DNA from: a virus
Length of the DNA: 64,000 nt
Strand: one strand, 5' to 3'
IMG/VR virus record: IMGVR_UViG_3300042906_000857
Span: 67,297 to 131,296 of that record
The position numbers and the translations under genes were made by a program. Positions 17,604 through 24,587 of the stretch are shown piece by piece. Positions within the stretch are counted from its first letter, which is position 1. Each line of letters starts with the position of its first letter. The notes beneath the pieces are model-generated. The model ran no database searches. It was not told the origin of the DNA and was given only the letters and a program-made list of their open reading frames with translations.

Positions 17604-19288
17604 AAACAACACTAGCCTTTGTGCTGGTGATGTTTTCTTTATTATGTAACGCACAAAATGTAACAGGAAATCTGGTAACGGATCCTAACTTTACCAACAC
17701 AACTGGTTGGACTGTCACGGGCCATGGATCCAATACTAGTCATCCTGTTGTGGGACCAGGTCAATATTCATTTGGAACACAAGGCTCTATTGCTCAATCT
17801 ATTGCTATCAATAACGCATTGTCTGGTAGTGGAATTTCTGTAACGGGTATTCAGTACGGTTGGAGATTTGCTTTATACTGTAACAATCCTGTGGGTGGTA
17901 ACTCTAACACATGCCAATCAGGCACCGGTGCATCAGATACATTGACCGCAAACGTAAATGTTACCAATAGTAGTGGTGGAACTATATTTGATAGAACACA
18001 TAACTATAACACAAGATTGTGGGCGTGGGTTAATGAAGCACAAGATGTAAACTTCACCTCAACTCCTTTGGCGTCAATGGGTCATATCAACATGACATTT
18101 ACTGGTACTGATGGTGGTGCGTCAACAGGTGATCCATACATGGGACCATCAATAAGTTCAGTGTATGCTAGACTGAAGTATGGTGTAGAAACAGTTGATC
18201 CTTGTATAACAGATGCTTTGAGTTCTCCATCATGTCCCGGTTATCAACAAGCATACACCAACCAACAGTGCGCTTCAAATCCTCTTTATTCAACATCTTG
18301 TTCCGGTTATGCAATAGCATATAAGACACAACAATGTTCAGTAAACCCACTATACGCAACTGATTGTCCTGGTTATGCAACAGCCTACAAGTCACAACAA
18401 TGTTCTATAAGTCCTTTATATGCCACTGATTGTCCAGGATATGCAGAATCATATAAGACACAGCAGTGTTATGTGAGTGCTTTGTATGCAACAGATTGTC
18501 CTGGTTATGCAATTGCATATCACGACCAACAATGTTCTATAAACGCTTTGTATGCAACTGATTGTCCTGGTTATGCTGATGCTTATCTGAAATCACAATG
18601 TATCAAAGATTCGTTGTATAGTACTCAGTGTGAAGGATACAAGACTGCATATGCTATTAAGTATCTGGTCAATTTAAGTCCGGCTGTAACGAGTGCTGTT
18701 AACCAACAATTAACCACGACTGTTGAGATACAGAAAGCTGATCCAACTAACGTTGTATCAGCAACAGGTGATTCAACCGTTGATTCTGTTGTATCAGCAC
18801 CTTCAACGACCTCTGTAACATCAACAACATCCCCAACGAGTGTAACTGCTCCAAAGGAAAATTCAGCAGCCAACTCAACAACTAATCCACCAGCACTTCC
18901 ACCACCAGCAGCTAACAAACAGGATGACAAACAAGAGAAGAAAACAGATTCTCAAATGGCTTCTATGGAAAAGAAATCTGGTGGCAACAAAGAAAATGCT
19001 AAGAAGGAAGCTGGCGAAAAGGGTAAACAACTTGCCAATGAGATTGCATCAGCCACAAGTATTGAACAACAACAAGCGATTCAAGGTTCTCTGGTTGGTG
19101 TAATGAATTTTGTTCCAGGTTTTTCATCGTATAGTACTGCGTTGATACCTGATATAAACGGTTTAAAAATGGCCAAACAATATAATAAGCCTGTGATTGA
19201 TAATTTATCAGCTCAGAGAAGAATGAGTGGTGCTAGTGATTCAAAATGGCAAGAAATGGTAGATTCACAATTCAACTTAGGAAAATAA
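17600..19288 (+). CDS. Exported Cys-repeat protein
   Basis: This 562-residue protein begins with a signal peptide (KTTLAFVLVMFSLLCNA). A beta-rich domain at about 20-200 follows, then seven tandem 22-residue repeats at 202-355. The repeat consensus is C-x(4)-LYATDCPGY-x-x-AY-x-x-QQ, with two Cys per unit. After the repeats come a Thr/Ser/Pro-rich linker, a Lys-rich helix (about 440-480) and a C-terminal domain ending GASDSKWQEMVDSQFNLGK. Fourteen regularly spaced Cys suggest a rigid disulfide-stabilised rod in the periplasm or on the cell or virion surface. Function is unknown; the neighbours are membrane proteins. Confidence 0.7.
   Translation: MKTTLAFVLVMFSLLCNAQNVTGNLVTDPNFTNTTGWTVTGHGSNTSHPVVGPGQYSFGTQGSIAQSIAINNALSGSGISVTGIQYGWRFALYCNNPVGGNSNTCQSGTGASDTLTANVNVTNSSGGTIFDRTHNYNTRLWAWVNEAQDVNFTSTPLASMGHINMTFTGTDGGASTGDPYMGPSISSVYARLKYGVETVDPCITDALSSPSCPGYQQAYTNQQCASNPLYSTSCSGYAIAYKTQQCSVNPLYATDCPGYATAYKSQQCSISPLYATDCPGYAESYKTQQCYVSALYATDCPGYAIAYHDQQCSINALYATDCPGYADAYLKSQCIKDSLYSTQCEGYKTAYAIKYLVNLSPAVTSAVNQQLTTTVEIQKADPTNVVSATGDSTVDSVVSAPSTTSVTSTTSPTSVTAPKENSAANSTTNPPALPPPAANKQDDKQEKKTDSQMASMEKKSGGNKENAKKEAGEKGKQLANEIASATSIEQQQAIQGSLVGVMNFVPGFSSYSTALIPDINGLKMAKQYNKPVIDNLSAQRRMSGASDSKWQEMVDSQFNLGK
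18203..18664 (+). repeat. Seven 66-bp in-frame coding repeats
   Basis: Seven consecutive 66-bp units encode the 22-residue Cys repeat of the 17600-19288 protein without indels. Protein motifs are better conserved than the DNA, so the array is old or under coding selection rather than a recent expansion. Confidence 0.85.
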
Positions 19289-19289
19289 A

Positions 19290-19853
19290 ATGTCAGAAGA
19301 AATCAAAGATGTTAATGCTAAAATTGACGAAGCAGAAGCAGCAGTTAAGAAATATGCAAGTAAAGATACAGTCATCAGTATTGGTGGTTATGAATTTACA
19401 CCAGCCAAATTGATGGTTGCGTTTACTCTTGCATCTTCATTGTTAGGTGGTTTATATGGTGCGTTTGAGGTCTATAAAGACTATCAAGGCATGAAGAAAC
19501 GTATTGCTGAATATGTGGCACCAGACTTAACGGTGTTTGATAAACGTTTGGCTGTCATTGAAGAAAACTCAGGTAAGACTGCCGATTACACCCGTGATAT
19601 CAAGAATGATTTAAAAAGTGATATTCGTAGAGTTGAGGGTGTGGTTGAAGGTGTTGAACGTGGTTCAAAACAAGCTCAACGTGAAAATGAAAATGAAATC
19701 AAGTCATTGCGTGTTGATGTTCGTACAAACCTAGACAAGAGCCGTGATGAGATGGACAAAACCAAACAAGTTATAGATGGTAAGATGGATAAGTTGTCTC
19801 GTGAGATGGATAGCAAGATTAAGCAAGCGTTAGATAACCCACTATCAAAGTGA
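19290..19853 (+). CDS. Single-pass membrane protein with long coiled coil
   Basis: This 187-residue protein has a short helical N-terminus, one membrane segment at about 50-68 (LMVAFTLASSLLGGLYGAF) and a highly charged heptad-like region at about 85-185 (KNDLKSDIRRVEGVVEGVERG and onward). It starts one base after the preceding stop. It may form an oligomeric stalk at the inner membrane alongside the exported proteins of this module. There is no family assignment. Confidence 0.7.
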   Translation: MSEEIKDVNAKIDEAEAAVKKYASKDTVISIGGYEFTPAKLMVAFTLASSLLGGLYGAFEVYKDYQGMKKRIAEYVAPDLTVFDKRLAVIEENSGKTADYTRDIKNDLKSDIRRVEGVVEGVERGSKQAQRENENEIKSLRVDVRTNLDKSRDEMDKTKQVIDGKMDKLSREMDSKIKQALDNPLSK

Positions 19854-19854
19854 C

Positions 19855-20103
19855 ATGACTATGCATAAGAAAATAGTAATCACCTGTGTACTGCTATTTT
19901 CTTCTATTATGTACACCGAGAACGCTTTCTGTTTACAACCAGAATATCTTCCGGTGTTACCTGTTCGGAATTACAAACACTGGCAAAAATTGGAAAAGGT
20001 TTGTGAAACGGGTAGACAAACTTATGGTGCAAATGAGTTTTTGGAAAACGGCAAAATCTGTCGTTGGATGTTGGTATCTTATTGGCCAGAGAATAAGAAA
20101 TAA
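19855..20103 (+). CDS. Small exported protein
   Basis: This 82-residue protein has an N-terminal signal sequence (HKKIVITCVLLFSSIMYTENAFC). A short mature domain with PEYLPVLPVRNYKHWQKLEKVCETGRQ follows, with two further Cys. The first or second Met (19855 or 19861) could be the start. A lipoprotein is unlikely because the Cys at the end of the signal lacks a clear lipobox. The stop overlaps the next ATG by one base. Function is unknown. Confidence 0.6.
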   Translation: MTMHKKIVITCVLLFSSIMYTENAFCLQPEYLPVLPVRNYKHWQKLEKVCETGRQTYGANEFLENGKICRWMLVSYWPENKK

Positions 20104-20582
20104 TGGATCCGTTCACCGCATTTGCCATGGCTCAAGGTGCTGTTAAAGGCATCAAAGCTGCTATGCAGTTGGGTAAAGACGTAAAGGAACTGTACGGACA
20201 ATTCAGTCAATTCTATTTGTCTGCGGATCAAGTTCATGTGGCCAGCACACAGATGCGTATTGCGGCTGTCGGTAAAACTGATGCACAAATAAATTCAGAT
20301 TCATTAAAGATTGCCATGGCATCCAAGGCACTGAGAGATAATGAGAAGGAATTAAAAGACATATTGTTTTGGTCAGGAAATGCTGATGTATGGAATGAAA
20401 TGATGGCAGAACGTACTAGAATGTCAAAAGAACGCCGTGCTTTAGAGAAGGCAGCTGAAGATAAGAAGCAACGTGATAGAGAAATGATGTATAATACTTT
20501 GATGAACGCACTGTTGGCAATTGGAATAATGAGTACAACAATTCCTCTAATAGCACTTATATGGCACCTTATCACGAAATAA
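20103..20582 (+). CDS. C-tail-anchored helical protein
   Basis: This 159-residue protein begins MDPFTAFAMAQGAVKGIKAAMQLGKDVKELYG, an amphipathic segment, and has a strongly charged coiled-coil-like middle. It ends with one membrane helix (about 137-156, LLAIGIMSTTIPLIALIWHLI). I recall similar proteins in T4-like aquatic phages without assigned function. It is co-directional and nearly contiguous with the exported proteins. Confidence 0.7.
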   Translation: MDPFTAFAMAQGAVKGIKAAMQLGKDVKELYGQFSQFYLSADQVHVASTQMRIAAVGKTDAQINSDSLKIAMASKALRDNEKELKDILFWSGNADVWNEMMAERTRMSKERRALEKAAEDKKQRDREMMYNTLMNALLAIGIMSTTIPLIALIWHLITK

Positions 20583-20632
20583 ACACACATATATATTATA
20601 TTAAACAATTTATTCATTAAAAGGAATATAAC

Positions 20633-21175
20633 ATGGCAGAAGAAAAGAAACCATTGTCTCGTTCAGAACGTGAAGCACTAATTAAAGACAAAGCTGGATG
20701 GGTTATTACTGTATTGGCTGCACTACTAGCACTCACCACATATTTTGGTGGAAGTAATAGTTCTAAAGTATTGACGAATACAATCGAGGCCAATAATACA
20801 TGGGCTTTCTATCAAGCAAAAAGCATTAAAGGTACGTTGGCTGAAATGGCATTAGATGATGCTGTACGTGTTAAAGACACCAAGAAGATTGAACAATTAA
20901 CTGCAAAGATTGACCGTTACGAGAATGAACCAAAAGAAGGTAAGAAAGCTCTAATGGAAAAAGCACGTGGACTGGAAGCAGAACGTTCGGTAGCCAAAGC
21001 ACGTAGTCCATGGTACACCTTTGCAGGTTCACTATTTCAAATTGCAATCGTACTATTAACAGCGTCAATACTGGCAGTTAATAATAAGTTATATGATGCA
21101 AGTCTTGTTGTTGGTGCTGTTGCAGCAATTCTATTGTCCCAAGCTATTTGGTTGTGGTTGCCGTTTGTAATTTAA
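20633..21175 (+). CDS. DUF4337-like inner-membrane protein
   Basis: This 180-residue protein has a membrane helix at about 23-41. The segment NNTWAFYQAKSIKGTLAEMA (54-73) is characteristic of DUF4337 proteins. A charged loop follows, then two C-terminal membrane helices (about 129-150 and 155-178). AAAAGGAA provides a good ribosome site. DUF4337 proteins are small bacterial and phage membrane proteins of unknown role. In this module it could be part of a lysis, envelope-remodelling or exclusion complex. Confidence 0.75.
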   Translation: MAEEKKPLSRSEREALIKDKAGWVITVLAALLALTTYFGGSNSSKVLTNTIEANNTWAFYQAKSIKGTLAEMALDDAVRVKDTKKIEQLTAKIDRYENEPKEGKKALMEKARGLEAERSVAKARSPWYTFAGSLFQIAIVLLTASILAVNNKLYDASLVVGAVAAILLSQAIWLWLPFVI

Positions 21176-21178
21176 TAT

Positions 21179-21892
21179 ATGCGTAAACTTTTAATTATGG
21201 CCGCTTTCATGGCGGCATCTACATCATGGTCATCACCTATTACTGCACACAGTTGGTTAGTAACTGACGATAAAGGTAAAATAATACAAGGTGAGAACAC
21301 AAAAGAAGTGCGTCCAATTGCATCTATAACAAAATTGATGACTGTTATGGTTGTACTGGATGCCAAACAAAATCTTAGTGAGAGACTAGGTAAATTTACT
21401 AGAAAAGAATTGATCCAGATGGCTCTGGTTCGTTCCAATAACGAAGCTGCAAGTAAGTTGTGTAAACATTATCCAGGTGGAACTTCCTCTTGTGTTCGAG
21501 CAATGAACTCCAGAGTATATTTTATGGGATTGTCTCAAACCAAATATGTGGATCCAACTGGTTTGAATGTTATGAATGTAAGTACTGCTGAAGAATTGGT
21601 GGACATTGTGCAAGAAGCAAGTAAATATCCATTGATTGTACAGTCTAGTAAACTATCAGAAGTTAAAATTAAGAAACGCAAAAAGTGGTTAGTGTTCAGA
21701 AACACGAATCCAATTATTGGTAAAAGGTATGACTTTGTTGTAAGTAAGACTGGTTACATCACCGCTTCAGGTGGATGCATCGTAATGATGTTAGACACCG
21801 ATGTTGGTACGAGAACAGTTGTGGTACTAGGAAGCAAAAACACGCATACAAGAATACCTGAAGCGGAATTTGTTTTCAATACTTATAATTAA
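21179..21892 (+). CDS. PBP-like D,D-carboxypeptidase/endopeptidase (S11 family)
   Basis: This 237-residue protein has a signal peptide (RKLLIMAAFMAASTSWSS) and all three active-site motifs of penicillin-binding serine peptidases in order: SITK (49-52, nucleophile S49), SNN (86-88) and KTG (190-192). It is shorter than host DacA-type enzymes and lacks the C-terminal membrane-anchor domain, so it would be a soluble periplasmic peptidase. It probably cleaves peptidoglycan stem peptides or cross-links, in lysis, entry or wall remodelling. It closes the plus-strand module and overlaps the convergent gene by 17 bp. Confidence 0.88.
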   Translation: MRKLLIMAAFMAASTSWSSPITAHSWLVTDDKGKIIQGENTKEVRPIASITKLMTVMVVLDAKQNLSERLGKFTRKELIQMALVRSNNEAASKLCKHYPGGTSSCVRAMNSRVYFMGLSQTKYVDPTGLNVMNVSTAEELVDIVQEASKYPLIVQSSKLSEVKIKKRKKWLVFRNTNPIIGKRYDFVVSKTGYITASGGCIVMMLDTDVGTRTVVVLGSKNTHTRIPEAEFVFNTYN

Positions 21893-22310
21893 CTGAATCG
21901 TTATTTTCTCGGTAGACTGAAGCACCATTTTTCAGGTGAAATCTACGAGCTAGTTCCGTCTTTGGACTGTAGGTAACATAATCAACAATATTTGGTTTGT
22001 CGGATTTCATGTACTTAACAGATTCGACAATCAATTCACGTCCAGCACCTGCAGCATAACTCCAAATGGTGTAGAACACCGCAACGGTTGGTGACACTAC
22101 TGCATCCAATAATTCATCTATGGTAGATGGTATTGAATCGTGGTACATCACACAAACTATAGCTGACACCACATCATCGGTTTTTAAAACCAGAACTTCT
22201 GAATTTTTAGATACTCTTACGTTGCGTGGAATATCTGGACGAACTGGATCATCCTTTAAATATTCCAATAATGGATTTTCTAATGAATTTATTTTTATTA
22301 GAGTTTTCAT
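21876..22310 (-). CDS. GNAT-like acetyltransferase, putative
   Basis: In this 144-residue protein the segment YAAGAGRELIVESV (near 83-96) resembles the acetyl-CoA pyrophosphate loop. VTYSPKTELARRFHLKNGAS (near 112-131) matches the C-terminal GNAT signature, in which the helix before the last strand ends in (F/H)xKxGA. It lies downstream of the tRNA-Met gene and converges on the peptidase gene. The acetylation target is unknown. Confidence 0.6.
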   Translation of the reverse strand: MKTLIKINSLENPLLEYLKDDPVRPDIPRNVRVSKNSEVLVLKTDDVVSAIVCVMYHDSIPSTIDELLDAVVSPTVAVFYTIWSYAAGAGRELIVESVKYMKSDKPNIVDYVTYSPKTELARRFHLKNGASVYRENNDSVNYKY

Positions 22311-22323
22311 TTTTTATCATTAT

Positions 22324-22396
22324 TGGTTGCGGGCCTCGGAGTCGAACCGGAACTGAGGATTATGAGCCCACTGTGATACCATTTCACCAGCCCGCT
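22324..22396 (-). tRNA. tRNA-Met(CAT), initiator-like
   Basis: Acceptor AGCGGGC/GCCCGCA with an A1:A72 mismatch, A73 and encoded CCA. The anticodon loop is CTCATAA below GGG/TCC pairs. The unpaired 1-72 position and the G-rich lower anticodon stem are initiator-tRNA features. The D-arm pair 11-24 is elongator-like, so initiator identity is a proposal. Confidence 0.85.
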
Positions 22397-22399
22397 ATA

Positions 22400-22573
22400 T
22401 TATTCTTTTACAACTTGTCTATTCATTATCTCATTAAAGGCTTCATCTTCAGCCTCGTCATCATCAATTTCTACTGGTGTTTTTCTTCTAAAGATTTCAT
22501 CAAAGTTTTTACCATATGTTTCTTGTGAAACACTATATGGTCTTGCATTTGAACCTTTACCACCATCAGACAT
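22400..22573 (-). CDS. Small conserved phage protein
   Basis: I choose the ATG at 22573, giving 57 residues (MSDGGKGSNARPYSVSQETYGKNFDEIFRRK and an acidic tail). A start eight codons upstream would lie inside groES. The GGKGSxxRPYSVSxExYxxNFDxIF pattern is common in phage genomes but unassigned. It follows the groES-like gene directly and precedes tRNA-Met. Confidence 0.75.
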   Translation of the reverse strand: MSDGGKGSNARPYSVSQETYGKNFDEIFRRKTPVEIDDDEAEDEAFNEIMNRQVVKE

Positions 22574-22574
22574 T

Positions 22575-22820
22575 TTATTCTCCGTAGATGTATGCAATAT
22601 CTTCTACTTTTACAATAAAGTAATCCTTTACTGCTGCTGCTTTACCCCAATCAGGTTGTACAACATCACCAACCGATAATTCACTTGCATCAGGACCAAC
22701 AGCAATAACTCTAGCCTTATCAGGTTCTTCGGAATGTTTTAAAATAATTCCTGAAGATGTTTGTTTGATGTTCTCAATGCGCTCAATCAAAACTTTATCG
22801 TGTAACGGCTTAATAATCAT
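22575..22820 (-). CDS. GroES-like co-chaperonin
   Basis: This 81-residue protein contains the Cpn10 start IIKPLHDKVLIERI, a short mobile loop (about 17-30, NIKQTSSGIIL) that contacts GroEL, and RVIAVGPDASELSVGDVVQPDWG. It is shorter than host GroES (about 97) and lacks the long roof loop. It is probably the functional counterpart of T4 gp31, which adapts host GroEL to fold the major capsid protein. Transcription may start at the promoter at 22987-23015. Confidence 0.88.
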   Translation of the reverse strand: MIIKPLHDKVLIERIENIKQTSSGIILKHSEEPDKARVIAVGPDASELSVGDVVQPDWGKAAAVKDYFIVKVEDIAYIYGE

Positions 22821-22834
22821 AATGTCCTAAAAAA

Positions 22835-22898
22835 TGGAGCGGGTACCTAGATTCCCACTAGGATTATGGATGGACCCACAAATGTTGGAAACACCCGC
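22835..22898 (-). pseudogene. tRNA-like element lacking a normal anticodon arm
   Basis: A perfect 7-bp acceptor (GCGGGTG/TACCCGC), T73 and CCA, plus a 5-bp T-arm (CCTAG/CTAGG) with the odd loop TGGGAAT. Only about 29 nt separate the acceptor from the T-arm. They fold as TCCA/TGGG around ACATTTG and leave no room for a 17-nt anticodon arm. Total length is 64 nt. It sits between groES and tRNA-Gly. Confidence 0.55.
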
Positions 22899-22904
22899 AT
22901 AAAC

Positions 22905-22978
22905 TGGAGCGGAATATCAGAATCGAACTGATGACTGGAGATTGGAAATCTCTAATTTTGCCATTAAACTAATTCCGC
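22905..22978 (-). tRNA. tRNA-Gly(TCC)
   Basis: Acceptor GCGGAAT/ATTCCGC, T73, CCA encoded; anticodon loop TTTCCAA on AGAGA/TCTCC; T-loop TTCGATT. It begins about 10 nt downstream of the -10 box at 22987-22992, so its promoter transcript starts almost at the tRNA 5-prime end. Confidence 0.93.
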
Positions 22979-22986
22979 ATGTATGT

Positions 22987-23015
22987 ATTATATATGAAAA
23001 AACTTGTAGAGTCAA
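22987..23015 (-). promoter_or_regulatory. Sigma70-type promoter (tRNA-Gly/groES unit)
   Basis: TTGACT (23015-23010), exactly 17 bp, TATAAT (22992-22987). It lies in the gap between tRNA-Thr(TGT) and tRNA-Gly(TCC) and would drive tRNA-Gly, the tRNA-like element, groES, the small gene and tRNA-Met. Confidence 0.8.
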
Positions 23016-23039
23016 TACTTTTTTTTAAAGTGTACCATT

Positions 23040-23113
23040 TGGTGCCCCATGACAGAATCGAACTGCCGTAACCTGATTACAAAACAGGTGTAATACCATT
23101 ATACTAATAGGGC
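23040..23113 (-). tRNA. tRNA-Thr(TGT)
   Basis: Acceptor GCCCTAT/ATGGGGC, A73, CCA; anticodon loop TTTGTAA on CCTGT/TCAGG (one T:T mismatch at the top of the loop); T-loop TTCGATT. Confidence 0.9.
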
Positions 23114-23121
23114 GAAAGAGT

Positions 23122-23196
23122 TGGAGCGGGCAGCGGGAATCGAACCCGCAACTAAACCTTGGCAAGGTCTTGTGTTACCACTAGCACCATGCCCGC
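23122..23196 (-). tRNA. tRNA-Gly(GCC)
   Basis: Acceptor starting GCGGGC and ending GCCCGC, T73, CCA; loop TTGCCAA; T-arm GCGGG/CCCGC around TTCGATT. Confidence 0.95.
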
Positions 23197-23215
23197 TTAT
23201 GTTATTATTATATAG

Positions 23216-23300
23216 TGGTGCGAGGAGCGGGACTCGAACCCGCACGCCATAAAGACAAGAGATTTTAAGTCTCTCACGGCTACCATTACGTCATCCTCGC
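23216..23300 (-). tRNA. tRNA-Leu(TAA)
   Basis: Class II tRNA with long variable arm; acceptor GCGAGGA/TCCTCGC, A73, CCA; loop CTTAAAA on AGAGA/TCTCT. Confidence 0.95.
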
Positions 23301-23307
23301 ATTGCTC

Positions 23308-23382
23308 TGGTCCGGCGTGAGAGAATCGAACTCCCATCAGAAGGGTAGAAGCCTACTGTACTATCCATTGTACTAACGCCAG
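23308..23382 (-). tRNA. tRNA-Arg(TCT)
   Basis: Acceptor CTGGCGT/ACGCCGG, A73, CCA; loop CTTCTAC on GTAGG/CCTTC; T-loop TTCGATT. It decodes AGA/AGG. Confidence 0.92.
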
Positions 23383-23387
23383 AGATT

Positions 23388-23461
23388 TGGTGCTCTTAAC
23401 AAGAATTGAACTTGTATCTCATCCTTACCAAGGACGTGTACTACCACTGTACTATAAGAGC
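23388..23461 (-). tRNA. tRNA-Thr(GGT)
   Basis: Acceptor GCTCTTA/TAAGAGC, A73, CCA; loop TTGGTAA on CGTCC/GGATG; T-loop TTCAATT. Confidence 0.94.
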
Positions 23462-23467
23462 TTAATT

Positions 23468-23552
23468 TGGTGCCCCAGGTCGGACTCGAACCGACACGCC
23501 ACAAGGACATGAGTTTCTAAGACTCACACGGCTACCATTACGTCACCGGGGC
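23468..23552 (-). tRNA. tRNA-Leu(TAG)
   Basis: Class II; acceptor GCCCCGG/CTGGGGC, A73, CCA; loop CTTAGAA on TGAGT/ACTCA; long variable arm like the Leu(TAA) gene. Confidence 0.95.
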
Positions 23553-23558
23553 ATTATT

Positions 23559-23634
23559 TGGTGCAACCTGTAGGAATCGAACCTACTTCAATGCCGCTTC
23601 AAGACACCGCTATGACCACATCAGCTAAAGTTGC
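23559..23634 (-). tRNA. tRNA-Phe(GAA)
   Basis: Acceptor GCAACTT/AGGTTGC, A73, CCA; loop TTGAAGC on GTGTC/GGCAT. T33 and the stem phase make GAA the best anticodon. A TGA reading would break the stem and lacks the class II arm expected for Ser. Confidence 0.78.
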
Positions 23635-23639
23635 ATATT

Positions 23640-23713
23640 TGGTACCTCGTTGGAGAATCGAACTCCCGTATGCACCGTGTAAGGATGCCGTTCTACCATT
23701 AAACTACCGAGGC
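23640..23713 (-). tRNA. tRNA-Val(TAC)
   Basis: Acceptor GCCTCGG/ACGAGGT with a G1:T72 wobble, A73, CCA; loop CTTACAC on GCATC/GGTGC; T-loop TTCGATT. Confidence 0.9.
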
Positions 23714-23723
23714 AAATTTACTT

Positions 23724-23797
23724 TGGGGTGACCTATGGGAGTTGAACCCATACTAAGAGATTCACAATCTCGGGTGCTGCCGCTACACTAAGGCCAC
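23724..23797 (-). tRNA. tRNA-His(GTG)
   Basis: Acceptor GTGGCCT/AGGTCAC; discriminator C73, the bacterial His identity base; CCA; loop TTGTGAA on CGAGA/TCTCT. Confidence 0.95.
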
Positions 23798-23840
23798 ACC
23801 AAAGTAAACTTTGGGATAATTTTTGGTTTATCATCACCGT

Positions 23841-24338
23841 TTAAGATTCTAACAATTCCTGTTCTGCCAAGATTCTTTTCAATCTGTCAGCGCAGAAAGA
23901 TGCTGCTGGAGCGTCAGGTTTAACCATTGGAGTCATGTTACATGTACCTTTGATATAACCGATAGCTTGTTGCACAACGCATGAGGATCCGTGCAGGTCT
24001 GATTTGTTCAAGTCCAAGTGAACTTCAACATGATAATCTTCCAACACTTCTGATAGATTTTGAAATAATTCAGAAACTTTGTAAACTTCGGTCATCAGTC
24101 TCATTGCAGGTTTACTTTTCTTGTGGTCGTAATCTAATTCACGATCCACATAACCAAAGATTTTACAACCATGACGGCCATCAATATGAACAACTACAGC
24201 AAGTGCATAATCGGCATACCAAACACCATTGATTCTAATTCTTTCAGAATCAGCACCAAGATAAACTTTAGTGTCTGGTCCTTGTTTTGCTAAATATTCT
24301 TTAACATCTTGTATGTCGAACTTACTCATATCATTCAC
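23841..24338 (-). CDS. YkuK-like (DUF458) RNase H-fold protein
   Basis: This 165-residue protein contains VYLGADSERI (25-34), the acidic first strand of an RNase H-like fold as in DUF458/YkuK. A central VEVHLDLN strand (near 104-111) has further acidic residues, followed by SSCVVQQAIGYIKG. The conserved Asp residues suggest metal binding, but nuclease activity is unproven for the family. It sits between tRNA-His and tRNA-Trp, so its mRNA is part of the tRNA transcript. Either the first ATG or the one four codons in could start it. Confidence 0.75.
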   Translation of the reverse strand: MNDMSKFDIQDVKEYLAKQGPDTKVYLGADSERIRINGVWYADYALAVVVHIDGRHGCKIFGYVDRELDYDHKKSKPAMRLMTEVYKVSELFQNLSEVLEDYHVEVHLDLNKSDLHGSSCVVQQAIGYIKGTCNMTPMVKPDAPAASFCADRLKRILAEQELLES

Positions 24339-24351
24339 CTTTCTTTAAATT

Positions 24352-24425
24352 TGGCACCCCGGGAAGGACTCGAACCTTCACAAACAGTTTTGGAGACTGT
24401 CGTGCTGCCATTACACTACCGAGAT
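24352..24425 (-). tRNA. tRNA-Trp(CCA)
   Basis: Acceptor ATCTCGG/CCGGGGT, G73 as in bacterial Trp tRNA, CCA; loop CTCCAAA on ACAGT/ACTGT. Confidence 0.94.
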
Positions 24426-24432
24426 ATAATTC

Positions 24433-24506
24433 TGGTACCCTGTAGAGGTAACGATCCTCTGTCTATCGGTTATCAGCCGATTGCTCTACCTTTAAGCTAA
24501 CGGGGT
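24433..24506 (-). tRNA. tRNA-Ile(GAT)
   Basis: Acceptor ACCCCGT/ACAGGGT with one C:A mismatch, A73, CCA; loop CTGATAA on ATCGG/CCGAT; T-loop ATCGTTA is non-canonical at its first base. Confidence 0.9.
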
Positions 24507-24511
24507 ATATA

Positions 24512-24587
24512 TGGAGGGTCATAGAGGACTCAAACCCCTAACTCAAACTTCGTAGGATTGTGTGATATTCAGTTTCACCAACGACCC
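24512..24587 (-). tRNA. tRNA-Arg(ACG)
   Basis: Acceptor GGGTCGT/ATGACCC, T73, CCA; loop CTACGAA on CAATC/GTTTG; T-arm AGGGG/CCTCT. The 3-prime end of the HNH gene (stop at 24543) runs 45 nt into this tRNA. Confidence 0.9.

Noticed and set aside
18203-18664. CRISPR array or DNA satellite
   Set aside because: The repeats are an in-frame 66-bp coding array with conserved protein motif and no unique spacers.
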